A stretch of 64,000 nucleotides of DNA from Gemmatimonadota bacterium (GTDB lineage: Bacteria > Gemmatimonadota > Gemmatimonadetes > Gemmatimonadales > GWC2-71-9), in assembly GCA_029262195.1 (NCBI GenBank), contig JAJCZX010000007.1:1-64000 (forward strand), given 5' to 3'. A program made the translations under genes and the position numbers. Below, piece after piece: positions 9,491 to 19,287 of the stretch. Numbering within the stretch: position 1 is the stretch's first letter; each line of letters begins with the position of its first letter. The notes beneath the pieces were generated by a model. It was given only the letters and a program-made list of their open reading frames with translations. It searched no databases and was not told where the DNA came from.

Positions 9491-10804
9491 ATGACCGCTC
9501 CTCGTATTCCAAATCTTTTCGCGGTACCTGAGCTAAAGGAAAAGATCCTTTTTACGCTCATGATTCTCGTGGTCTATCGCATGGGAGCTCACATTGCTAC
9601 CCCGGGTGTTAATGTCGCTGTTCTGGCCAGTTTCATGGCCAACCAGGGACAGCAGACCCTTTTCGGAGTGTATGACCTTTTTGTAGGTGGGGGGCTTTCG
9701 AGAGCCACGGTTCTTGCCCTCGGTATTATGCCTTACATCTCGGCCTCCATCATGTTTCAGCTCGGTGGGGCGGTTTTGCCGTTCATCGAGAAGATGCAGA
9801 AGGAAGAAGAGGGTCGGAAAAAAATCACACAGTGGACCCGTTACACCACCGTTGTGTTGGCGCTTGGACAGGCTTATAGCTTTGCCATTTTCACCGAGTC
9901 CCTCCAGGGAGCGGTGGCCAGTCCGGGGATGGGTTTTCGGATGACGACGGTTTTGATGTTGACCACCGGTGCCGTGTTCGTGATGTGGCTGGGTGAGCAA
10001 ATCACCGAGCGTGGAATCGGTAACGGTATGAGCCTCTTGATCTTCTTCTCGATCATGGAGGGTATGTGGCCGGGCATGTTCCAGACTGTCGATTTTCTCC
10101 GCACGGGAGTGATCTCGCCCGTAGCACTGGTGGCACTGCTAGCCGTTATGTTGCTGGTTATTGCTGGCGTGGTAGCGATGACCGTGGCAGCTCGGAGAAT
10201 TCCGATTCAGATTCCTCGGAAGGTGATGGGACGTGGACGAATCCGGGAGGGTCAAAAGACGTTTATCCCGATAAGGATTAACTCGGCGGGGGTCATGCCG
10301 ATCATTTTTGCCCAGGCAATCATCATTGTGCCGGGCACGATCGCAGCCTTCACCAGCACTCCATCTTTGCAGCAAATAGCGGACGCGTTTCAACCAGGTG
10401 AGCCGGTTTACTACCTGAGTTATGCGCTGGCGATCATGTTCTTCACGTATTTCTATACTTCTATCATTTTTAATCCCGTTGACATTGCAGAGAATCTGAA
10501 AAAGCAGGGTGGGTTCGTTCCTGGTGTGAAGCCAGGTGCAGCAACGGCAGATTATATCGAATCTGTATTGGACAGGGTGACGCTCCCCGGTGCATTGTTC
10601 TTGACTTTGATCGCGCTCCTTCCCTTCTTCGTCTTTGACGCTTTCAATGTCCCATTTTTCTTCGGGGGGACGGCTCTGCTCATCGTTGTTGGTGTTGCGT
10701 TGGATACGGTGGTTCAGGTGCAACAACACCTCCACTTGCGCCATTACGATGACTTCATGAAAAAAGGCAAGGTCAAGTTCAGGGGCAGAAAACGCTACAT
10801 GTAA
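9491..10804 (+). CDS. secY: Preprotein translocase channel SecY
   Basis: The 437-residue protein has about ten hydrophobic segments. Family signatures are RMGAHIATPGV in the first periplasmic loop, LGIMPYISASIMFQL in the TM2 region, and FNPVDIAENLKKQGGFVPG in the cytoplasmic C5 loop that contacts SecA and ribosomes. It forms the SecYEG channel in the inner membrane. It begins 3 bases after rplO, so it is made with the ribosomal proteins. Confidence 0.97.
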   Translation: MTAPRIPNLFAVPELKEKILFTLMILVVYRMGAHIATPGVNVAVLASFMANQGQQTLFGVYDLFVGGGLSRATVLALGIMPYISASIMFQLGGAVLPFIEKMQKEEEGRKKITQWTRYTTVVLALGQAYSFAIFTESLQGAVASPGMGFRMTTVLMLTTGAVFVMWLGEQITERGIGNGMSLLIFFSIMEGMWPGMFQTVDFLRTGVISPVALVALLAVMLLVIAGVVAMTVAARRIPIQIPRKVMGRGRIREGQKTFIPIRINSAGVMPIIFAQAIIIVPGTIAAFTSTPSLQQIADAFQPGEPVYYLSYALAIMFFTYFYTSIIFNPVDIAENLKKQGGFVPGVKPGAATADYIESVLDRVTLPGALFLTLIALLPFFVFDAFNVPFFFGGTALLIVVGVALDTVVQVQQHLHLRHYDDFMKKGKVKFRGRKRYM

Positions 10805-10845
10805 TCTTAAAAGAGCCGCTTGATGAGGGCGGCGGGTTATGGCCA

Positions 10846-11409
10846 GTGAATATTATTCTTTTAGGTCCCCCGGGAGCCGGCAAAGGTACCCAAGGGGACC
10901 TTTTGTCGGACCGGACAGGACATCCTCAGATCTCTACCGGAGACCTACTTCGCAAAGCGGTCAAAGAAGAAACGGACCTAGGAAAACGCGCTAAGGGGTT
11001 CATGGACCAGGGACTTCTGGTTCCCGACGAAGTTATAATGGGACTTATCGAAGAGGTGCTTCGATCGGAGAAAGCCCGGGACGGAGTCCTTATGGATGGG
11101 TTTCCCCGTACAGTTGCCCAGGCAGAGGCGGTAGACGGATTCCTTGCGGCGCGTAGCGCAGCCATCGACCACGTCGTCAGCATGGAAGTTGATGAAGAGG
11201 AGTTGGTCAAACGTTTGCTTGGTCGGGCAGCTGAGGAAGGTCGCAGTGATGACAACGAGATCGCGATTCGCCAGCGGCTGAAGGTCTATCGCGAGCAAAC
11301 TGAACCGCTAGTATCGTGTTACTCTGATCGCGGTGTCGTTCGCGTTATCGATGCGGTTGGTACCGTTGAAGAAGTTGCCCAACGCATCGGCGAGGCCACA
11401 GCAAAATGA
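10846..11409 (+). CDS. adk: Adenylate kinase, short-LID form
   Basis: The enzyme interconverts ATP, AMP and ADP. It starts with GTG at 10846 (MNIILLGPPGAGKGTQ); the P-loop is GPPGAGKG, the AMP-binding stretch is ISTGDLLR, and DGFPRTVAQAE is conserved. At 187 residues it lacks the zinc-bearing LID insert: the LLGRAAEEGRSDD segment runs straight into IRQRLKVYREQT. It lies 41 bases after secY and overlaps map by ATGA. Confidence 0.96.
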   Translation: MNIILLGPPGAGKGTQGDLLSDRTGHPQISTGDLLRKAVKEETDLGKRAKGFMDQGLLVPDEVIMGLIEEVLRSEKARDGVLMDGFPRTVAQAEAVDGFLAARSAAIDHVVSMEVDEEELVKRLLGRAAEEGRSDDNEIAIRQRLKVYREQTEPLVSCYSDRGVVRVIDAVGTVEEVAQRIGEATAK

Positions 11410-12164
11410 TAACGATCAAGTCTCCGCGTGAAGTGGAGACCATGGCGGCGGCCGGGACAATCGTGGCTGACACCCTCAAGCTTTTGCGCGAACGCACAGA
11501 GCCTGGAATGTCCACGGAAGACCTCGACGCGATCGCCGAAGAGTTCATTCGCTCCCATCCCGGAGCTACCCCCTCGTTCAAGGGGCTTTATGATTTCCCC
11601 AAGACACTCTGTACTTCCATAAACCACGAAGTGGTCCACGGCATTCCGTCGCCCAAGCGAGTGCTTAAAGAAGGTGACCTTCTTAGCGTTGATTGTGGGG
11701 TGTGTATCGACGGACTCCACGGCGACTCCGCGACGACAATTCCGGTGGGGGACGTCTCTCCGGAATCGGAGCGGTTGCTTGAGGTTACCCAGCAAGCCCT
11801 GGCTGCCGGTCTTGAGCAGGCAATCGCAGGCAACCGTGTTGGCGATATAGGGCATGCCGTCCAGGCCATTGCCGAAGGAGCCGGGTACTCTGTGGTGCGT
11901 GAGTTGGTGGGCCATGGGATAGGCACCACCTTCCACGAAGAGCCTCAGGTGCCGAACTATGGGAGACCCGGAAAAGGGCCGATGCTCAAAGAAGGGATGA
12001 CCATCGCTGTCGAGCCGATGATCAACATGGGAAAAAAGGAAATAAGAACCCTTGCCGACAAGTGGACAGTGGTGACCCGAGACTCATCTCTCTCGGCGCA
12101 CTTTGAACACACAATCCACATTCAAGACGGCCCGCCCCGCATCCTGACTAATCCGTCGGAATAG
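11406..12164 (+). CDS. map: Methionine aminopeptidase, type I
   Basis: The 252-residue enzyme removes the initiator methionine from nascent proteins. Its metal ligands are visible: the two Asp of DGLHGDS, the His of GHGIGTTFHEEPQVPN, the Glu of AVEPMIN and the Glu of FEHTIHI. It is translationally coupled to adk. In most genomes infA, rpmJ and rpsM come next; here the 3' end overlaps a convergent gene by 17 bases, so the ribosomal operon ends at this point. Confidence 0.96.
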   Translation: MITIKSPREVETMAAAGTIVADTLKLLRERTEPGMSTEDLDAIAEEFIRSHPGATPSFKGLYDFPKTLCTSINHEVVHGIPSPKRVLKEGDLLSVDCGVCIDGLHGDSATTIPVGDVSPESERLLEVTQQALAAGLEQAIAGNRVGDIGHAVQAIAEGAGYSVVRELVGHGIGTTFHEEPQVPNYGRPGKGPMLKEGMTIAVEPMINMGKKEIRTLADKWTVVTRDSSLSAHFEHTIHIQDGPPRILTNPSE

Positions 12165-12966
12165 AGGTCTGTCCTTCGGCAAGGAAGCCTCTGAGCCATT
12201 TGTGGATGTCGGGATTTCCAGCGACGATCGAACCATGTTGTGCCACGTCTGAGGACCCGTCGAGGTTGGTGATGGTGCCACCGGCTTCTCTCACCAAAAG
12301 AGCCCCTGCTGCGACATCCCATGGGGCCAGATACATTTCCCAAAATCCGTCGAAGATCCCCGCAGCCACGTAGGCCAGGTCGATTGCGGCGGCGCCAGCG
12401 CGGCGAACCCCTGACGTAGATTTCAGGACGCGGGTAAGTTGTTCCGAGTATTCTTGAAGTTTCTCGGGAATTTTGAACGGAAAACCAGTCCCGATCAAGG
12501 ACAGGGTTGGGTCCCTGTTCTCTGAGACGGTAAGTTGGGTTTCATCGGCCCAGGCGCCGCCGCCGGTAAAAGCCCGGTAGGTGGTGCCCCTGTTTACATC
12601 GCGTACTACGCCCGCGACAATCTCTCCGTCTAACACGGCTGCGATCGAAACTGCAAACACCGGGAAGGAGTGAAGGTAGTTCGTGGTGCCATCGAGAGGG
12701 TCGACGATCCAGGTGAGTTCGGATTCGCCCGTTTCAGGCGTCAACTCCTCTCCCATTATTTGGGACCCGGGCTCAGCTCCCTGGAGAATCTCAGCGATTA
12801 TCTCTTCAGCTTGCCTGTCCACGTAGGTGGCGAAATCATTGCGGCCTTTGTGATCCCACTCCTTCACCGCCGGTCGGGCAGCGCCGACAATGAAATTGGC
12901 CGCCTCCAGCCCTGCATGTGATGCTAATTCCATCAACGCTTTATTATTTAGAGTCTTGCGGGGCAA
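12148..12966 (-). CDS. suhB: Inositol-monophosphatase family phosphatase (SuhB-like)
   Basis: A 272-residue member of the lithium-sensitive phosphatase family. Metal-site motifs are GEE (residues 73-75 region), WIVDPLDGTTNY and, near the C terminus, APWDVAAGALLVREAGG. The likely substrate is inositol 1-phosphate or a related sugar phosphate; the exact substrate cannot be read from sequence. In Escherichia coli SuhB also works in rRNA antitermination with NusA and S10, which is suggestive given its place beside the ribosomal operon, but that role is not shown here. It converges on map and diverges from trpS with only 26 bases between starts. Confidence 0.9.
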   Translation of the reverse strand: MPRKTLNNKALMELASHAGLEAANFIVGAARPAVKEWDHKGRNDFATYVDRQAEEIIAEILQGAEPGSQIMGEELTPETGESELTWIVDPLDGTTNYLHSFPVFAVSIAAVLDGEIVAGVVRDVNRGTTYRAFTGGGAWADETQLTVSENRDPTLSLIGTGFPFKIPEKLQEYSEQLTRVLKSTSGVRRAGAAAIDLAYVAAGIFDGFWEMYLAPWDVAAGALLVREAGGTITNLDGSSDVAQHGSIVAGNPDIHKWLRGFLAEGQTSIPTD

Positions 12967-12992
12967 TATCTGTCTCCGTAGCTTGATTGGCC

Positions 12993-13985
12993 ATGTCTAG
13001 AATATTCTCGGGAATCCAACCGTCCGGTGAACTCCACATCGGTAATTACCTCGGCGCAGTCGAAAACTGGGTCCGTTTGCAACGCCAGCACGAGTGTTTG
13101 ATATGCATTGTCGACTATCACGCCATCACCCAGGATTACGATGTGAGCGCGTTGCAGCGCCGCACTCACGAAATGGCCATAGGGCTTTTGGCGTCCGGAA
13201 TCGATACTGACGACTGCATTCTGTTTACTCAGTCACACGTACCCGAGCATACCGAACTGGCCTGGGTGTTTATGTCCGTCACGCCTCTCGGCGATCTTGA
13301 GAGAATGACTCAATTTAAGGATAAATCAAAGAAACAAGAAAGTATTCGGGCCGGTTTGATGAACTATCCAGTTCTTCAGGCAGCTGATGTACTTCTCTAT
13401 AAGGCCGACAGAGTCCCGGTGGGGGAAGACCAGGTCCAACACCTTGAGTTGATGCGAGAAATAGCTCGTAAATGGAACGCGCGGTATTGTGATGGCTATT
13501 TCCCTGAACCGAAAGCCCAGTTGACCAGGGCTCGCAGAATCATCGGACTCGACGGTTCGGCGAAAATGTCCAAGAGCCTTGGAAATACGATAGGGATTCT
13601 GGAGGAACCCGAGTCGATTTGGAAATTGTTGCGGCCTGCTGTTACTGATCCAGCGAGGATTAGAAGATCTGATCCGGGGGATCCCGACAAGTGCAATATT
13701 TACTCGCTTCACAAGTACTTCGGGTCCGAGGACCAGACAGCCGAAGTTGCGTCCAATTGTCGTAGCGCGGGATGGGGTTGTATCGACTGTAAGAAGGTGT
13801 TGTCAGAAGCAATTTCTGTACATTTTCGACCGGTGCGCGAGCGCGCAGCCGATCTGCGCGCTAACCCGGCCAGGGTACGTGAAATTTTGGGCGCTGGCGC
13901 TGCCAAGGCACGGTCGATTGCCGGAGAAACCATTCGCGAGGTGCGAGAACACATGGGGTTGCGCGAAGGATCCGCGAGTTGGTAG
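12993..13985 (+). CDS. trpS: Tryptophanyl-tRNA synthetase
   Basis: A class I synthetase of 330 residues. The HIGH-type motif is GELHIGNYLG and the KMSKS motif is SAKMSKSLGN; GEDQVQHLELMREIA is also typical. I prefer the ATG at 12993 (MSRIFSGIQPSG) over an in-frame TTG two codons upstream. The C-terminal half is the short bacterial type with no extra domain. The gene is divergent from suhB, so promoters for both must overlap the short gap and the starts. Confidence 0.96.
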   Translation: MSRIFSGIQPSGELHIGNYLGAVENWVRLQRQHECLICIVDYHAITQDYDVSALQRRTHEMAIGLLASGIDTDDCILFTQSHVPEHTELAWVFMSVTPLGDLERMTQFKDKSKKQESIRAGLMNYPVLQAADVLLYKADRVPVGEDQVQHLELMREIARKWNARYCDGYFPEPKAQLTRARRIIGLDGSAKMSKSLGNTIGILEEPESIWKLLRPAVTDPARIRRSDPGDPDKCNIYSLHKYFGSEDQTAEVASNCRSAGWGCIDCKKVLSEAISVHFRPVRERAADLRANPARVREILGAGAAKARSIAGETIREVREHMGLREGSASW

Positions 13986-14055
13986 GTCCTCGCAAGTTTG
14001 TTGCGATTTGCGTAGGTTTCGCTGAGATCTAAGTCCGAATCATGGGGGGTACGGC

Positions 14056-15087
14056 TTGTTTGAAAGTATCGTAAAGGCTGCGGTAGAAAGGGGTGCAACG
14101 GATATCCATATCAAGGCTGGCGATGTTTTTCGCGCTAGGATTGATGGGAAACTCCAGCCTCTTACCAAACAAACACTGACCCCTGACCAGACCCAGAGCA
14201 TTGCGCTTTCGCTGGTAGCTTCCGAAGAAATACGTGACAATTTCGAGCGTGTCAGCGACTACGACTGCACCTGGGGTGCCGCGGGAATCGGTCGGTTCCG
14301 GGTTAATATTCTGAAACAGCGATCCTCATATATGGTTGTGTTACGGGTGATCCCCTTCGAGGTGCAATCCCTTGATAAGTTGATGCTCCCGGAGGTGACG
14401 AAGGAAATCGCCGAGCGCCCCAATGGGTTGGTTATCGTCACCGGGATTGGACATTCGAGTACTGATGACGTGCTTGCGGCGATCGTGCACCACATCAACT
14501 CCACTTCGGAGAAACACATAGTCACGCTCGAGAGCCCCATCGAGTTTTTGCACAGAGATACCAATAGTTCGATTACTCAGCGGGAAATTGGAACCGATAC
14601 CAGGGATTTTGCGACAGGATTACGAGCGACTCTTCGGCAGGATCCAGATGTGATTATGGTCGGAAGATCACTGGACCACACGACGATTGAAGCTGCGCTT
14701 GAGGCCGCCGAGTCGGGGATTCTTGTAATTGCAAGGATTAACGCGGACGGGGTGGCCGGTGCGGTCAGCAAGGCCATTTCTCAGTTCCCTCCAGAAGATG
14801 CGTCGATTGCGCGAGTCCGCGTTGTTAATGCCCTATGCGGGGTCTTGGCGGTGCGTAAAGTCTCACGGGCTGATGTCCCCGGTCGAGTTGCGGTCGCAGA
14901 GGTAATGGTGGTGACGGAAGTGGCGGGCGAGATGCTTACGGAGTCGGCCACGGACGAAGCGATTCAAACTTACCTTGAGGCTCACACAGACGATTTCGGG
15001 ATGAGGTCTTTTCGCCACCATGCGGCTGAGCTATTGGCAGCGGGTGCCATATCTGAGGACACCGCGAGCCTATTCTCGGTGGGGTAA
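14056..15087 (+). CDS. PilT-family protein with degraded ATPase motifs (probable pseudoenzyme)
   Basis: The 343-residue protein aligns along its length with PilT-type pilus retraction ATPases: an N-terminal PAS-like domain with GATDIHIKAGD (residues 13-23), then the RecA-like core. Each catalytic motif is altered. The Walker A position (128-138) reads VTGIGHSSTDD instead of GPTGSGKST, the Walker B region (196-206) reads DPDVIMVGRSL where GEMRD with a catalytic Glu is expected, and the His box (225-231) reads IARINAD instead of TLHTN. The fold and C-terminal helices remain, so loss of ATP hydrolysis with a retained structural or regulatory role is likely. It starts at TTG with a G-rich site 6 bases upstream. 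No pilus genes are adjacent. Confidence 0.85.
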   Translation: MFESIVKAAVERGATDIHIKAGDVFRARIDGKLQPLTKQTLTPDQTQSIALSLVASEEIRDNFERVSDYDCTWGAAGIGRFRVNILKQRSSYMVVLRVIPFEVQSLDKLMLPEVTKEIAERPNGLVIVTGIGHSSTDDVLAAIVHHINSTSEKHIVTLESPIEFLHRDTNSSITQREIGTDTRDFATGLRATLRQDPDVIMVGRSLDHTTIEAALEAAESGILVIARINADGVAGAVSKAISQFPPEDASIARVRVVNALCGVLAVRKVSRADVPGRVAVAEVMVVTEVAGEMLTESATDEAIQTYLEAHTDDFGMRSFRHHAAELLAAGAISEDTASLFSVG

Positions 15088-15100
15088 AGGAGGTGGCCTG

Positions 15101-16472
<1,372 letters not shown>

Positions 16473-16478
16473 GCCGAA

Positions 16479-18857
16479 CTACATCATACTGGCGATTTTC
16501 GACGGGGTCGACTTGCGAACCGGCCGTGACCTTGAAGGCGGCTCCGATCGATACGAATCATACGAGTAGTAGTAACGATCATGTTTTTGCGACACGTCGT
16601 TCAATACTGCACCGGCTAGCCTTGCATGCACTCGCTTCAACTGCGCCAGGGCTCTCTGCGCGGCCTGCTCTTCTGTAGATCCTGCCCGAATCACCATGAT
16701 CGTGGCGTCAGAATTGGACGAGATAACCGCAGCGTCAGTAACTGGCAGCACCGGCGGCGTATCGAAAATAATGTAGTCGTACTCACGCCTCAGCTCGTTG
16801 ATGAGGGCGTGCATTGAATCCGACCCGAGAAGCTCGCTGGGATTCGGTGGCGTCGGACCCGACGGTAGCAAATCCAGGTTCTGTGCAACCCCCGGTCGTA
16901 TAGCTTCTTTGGAATCGGCTCTCCCGATGAGGACGTCGGTGAGACCGGGCTCCTGAACCAGGCCAAAGGCGTGGTGCAACAGGGGACGCCTGAGGTCACC
17001 GTCGATTAGAAGCGTCTTGTTGCCACCCATTCCCAGGGTAGCGGCAAGATTTGAAGCGATCGTCGATTTTCCTTCGCCCGGACTGGGGCTGGTAATCGCT
17101 ATATACTGAAGAGTTTTTTCCGCACCCACGAAGGTCACGTTGGTTCTCAGAGATCTAAACGCCTCGGCCCTGGTGTCTTCCGGGTCAAGGCTATCCAGCA
17201 CTTTAAGCCCCTTCCTCCGATCATTTCTTGCAGTAAGATCGGAGTCCTGAGGGATCATTCCGAGAACCGGCATCGCCAGTACTCGCTCGACGTCTGAGCT
17301 GGACTTGATGGACTGATCAAGGTACTCGAGGAAGAAGGCACCGCCGAGTCCGAGCAGGAGTCCGACAAGGAAGCCCAGGAATATTTTTTCGTTGCGCGTG
17401 GTGCCGAGCGTGATCGCCGGAGATGCGCCATCAAGGATTCGGATGTAGGGCGCGATCGTGGCGCTCTGCATACGGGCCTGCTGAAGCTGCCCGAGGAGGT
17501 ACTCTACCGTCTGGTTCTGGATGGCTAGTTCCTGTTGGATCTGGGAAATCCGGGACTCTTTGCCCGGGTATGTCGCCAACCGTTCACGGAACGCGTCGAT
17601 TTGTTCATTGAGCCTTGCTATGCGGGCGTCCGTACTTCTAAGGGCGGTTTGAGCAGCTTCTCTTAACGCCGCGGAACCCGCAACGAGTCGCTCGTCGATC
17701 GCCTTGACCTGCGGGTTGTTGGAACTGAGCCCGATGTCGCCAGCGGTTAACGTGTTTCGTTGATCGTAGAGCTGAAGCAAGGCTCCGATCTGAAAGTTGA
17801 GCGCCGAGTTGTCGGAGATGCCTCGAATAGCCGAAAGACGATGTAGAGTCTCGATTCCAATGGAATCCCCGGTGCCGAGGGCCTCTTCCATCGTCGCACG
17901 GAAACTACGAATTTCCTGGCGTTCGATATCGGCCGTAGTTATGCGTTCAGTGATTCCAGCCTCTTCAGCACTCAGGTTTGTAATCTGCTCGGCTTCGCGA
18001 TAAGTCTGCAGTTCGCGGAGCTTGACCTGTTGCTCAGTCTCGAACTCTTCGAGGGAAGTGGCAATGAACTCCTCGCGCCCCTGTGCTGTTTGCCGAGCGC
18101 GATCTACTCCCATGTCGCGCAGTTGGACGGCTGCGAAATTCAGGATCTGTGGGACAAGGCTTTGGTCGGTGCCCGTGTAGGTTATGTCGACAGCGGTAGT
18201 CTGTTCCATGACTTGGTAGCTCAGTCCGGCAGTAACCTCCGCGGCAGCGTCCTCGCGCGAAACGATATCAAAAACAGTCTCTACCGGTTCTCCCGCCACC
18301 GCAGGACGGACTACAAGCGAAAAACCGACGTCAGGGTGTGTTACCGGCTGGCCGTAGTTGCCGCGGGCCAAGGTGTTCCCAAGACGATCCCGGAGTTGCC
18401 AACTGTTCTGGGACCGGAGGAGCCGGTACCTATCCAGAGGAGCGCTGTCAGGGTTCACGTGAATACGGGAGAAAATGTCGGCTCTTACGTCCGTCGGATC
18501 GGCGAGCCGAAGTTGTAGCTGAAGCTGGTCCTCGTCGACGACCAGGAGGGCCAATCCCTGCGTTTGCAGGACGAGAGCTTCGGAAAGAATGGGGTCTGTG
18601 CGTAACGCGAATTCGTCGACATCAATGTCATCGAGCCGTGCAAATACCTGCTTTGGTGATGAAATCTGAACCTTCAAGGTGGACCAGTAGGTGGGAACCG
18701 CGTTGCGACTCGTCCACCAGGCGCTTCCTGCCACCATTATCGGTAAGAGGACGACGACCTTCCAATGATGGCGAACCACCGACATCAGATCCTTGAGATG
18801 GATCTCCCTCTGGCTGGTCAGTCCGCCGCCGCCGAAATCGTTCGAAGTCGAATTCAA
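16479..18857 (-). CDS. Wzz-type polysaccharide co-polymerase fused to BY-type tyrosine kinase
   Basis: The 792-residue protein starts at TTG, with AAGGAG 8 bases upstream. A Wzz domain comes first: one TM near residues 33-50, a long periplasmic part with coiled-coil helices, and a second TM near residue 495 (KIFLGFLVGLLLGLGGAFF). A cytoplasmic BY-kinase domain follows, with Walker A SPSPGEGKST near 593, Walker A' LLIDGDLRRP, and Walker B IIFDTPPVLPVTDA. The C-terminal tyrosine cluster YYYSYDSY is the usual autophosphorylation site. Such proteins control capsule or exopolysaccharide chain export. No polysaccharide genes are nearby, so the partner cluster must lie elsewhere. Confidence 0.92.
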   Translation of the reverse strand: MNSTSNDFGGGGLTSQREIHLKDLMSVVRHHWKVVVLLPIMVAGSAWWTSRNAVPTYWSTLKVQISSPKQVFARLDDIDVDEFALRTDPILSEALVLQTQGLALLVVDEDQLQLQLRLADPTDVRADIFSRIHVNPDSAPLDRYRLLRSQNSWQLRDRLGNTLARGNYGQPVTHPDVGFSLVVRPAVAGEPVETVFDIVSREDAAAEVTAGLSYQVMEQTTAVDITYTGTDQSLVPQILNFAAVQLRDMGVDRARQTAQGREEFIATSLEEFETEQQVKLRELQTYREAEQITNLSAEEAGITERITTADIERQEIRSFRATMEEALGTGDSIGIETLHRLSAIRGISDNSALNFQIGALLQLYDQRNTLTAGDIGLSSNNPQVKAIDERLVAGSAALREAAQTALRSTDARIARLNEQIDAFRERLATYPGKESRISQIQQELAIQNQTVEYLLGQLQQARMQSATIAPYIRILDGASPAITLGTTRNEKIFLGFLVGLLLGLGGAFFLEYLDQSIKSSSDVERVLAMPVLGMIPQDSDLTARNDRRKGLKVLDSLDPEDTRAEAFRSLRTNVTFVGAEKTLQYIAITSPSPGEGKSTIASNLAATLGMGGNKTLLIDGDLRRPLLHHAFGLVQEPGLTDVLIGRADSKEAIRPGVAQNLDLLPSGPTPPNPSELLGSDSMHALINELRREYDYIIFDTPPVLPVTDAAVISSNSDATIMVIRAGSTEEQAAQRALAQLKRVHARLAGAVLNDVSQKHDRYYYSYDSYRSEPPSRSRPVRKSTPSKIASMM

Positions 18858-19287
18858 TCTATGTGCTCCTTAACAGTCCCTCTTGTCAGTAACCGCCCGA
18901 CCCCATCTAATTGAGGGACTCGTTTACCAAAAATTCCCGGTTTTTTGTTATCGTTTCCATAAAAAGCAACTTGCGTGCCGAACACGGAGGGGATGGGTAA
19001 CAGGCCCGAAAATGCCGGTTTCGGGTCCAATTTGGCGCTATTTCATCCACGTGTCATTGCAATTTGCCATAATGGAGGCGTTGGTTCGCACGATACCTCA
19101 CTCCAAAGCCGTGTGGTTCCCGTTCTCGATGAACGCGGTCGTGTTACTCCAATTAAAACCGGACTTTTCCAATGAAGGCTAAGCTAAAACTGTATGGTCA
19201 ATTGCGCAACTCATTGTTATACATAGGGTTGAGTGTATTTGATCACTTCCATCAACGTTGGCCTACTCCATTTGGCCGGGAGGTACG
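18858..19287. other. 430-base non-coding region between divergent genes
   Basis: The region holds the leader of the minus-strand tyrosine kinase (AAGGAG near 18865-18870, complement) and the promoter region of the plus-strand glycerate kinase. Short open frames exist, but their composition and the lack of binding sites argue against coding. A TTGCGCAA palindrome lies at 19202-19209. No tRNA, repeat or terminator with a T-run was recognised. Confidence 0.6.
19215..19223 (+). promoter_or_regulatory. Candidate extended -10 element for glycerate kinase
   Basis: TG-T-TATACA fits the extended -10 pattern (TGnTATAAT) and lies about 65 bases before the chosen start. No good -35 stands at 17 bases. 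This is a visual match only. Confidence 0.3.

Noticed and set aside
9533..10744. Long antisense frames inside secY
   Set aside because: Shadows of the coding strand; composition is rich in His, Arg and Thr with no recognisable motif.
18030..18796. Plus-strand frames inside the tyrosine kinase gene
   Set aside because: Antisense shadow of a clearly coding region with recognised domains.
18883..19182. Open frame of 99 codons in the gap after the tyrosine kinase start
   Set aside because: No ribosome site, mixed composition (Cys, Trp, His scattered), and a second overlapping short frame (18975-19175) is equally open; most likely chance.
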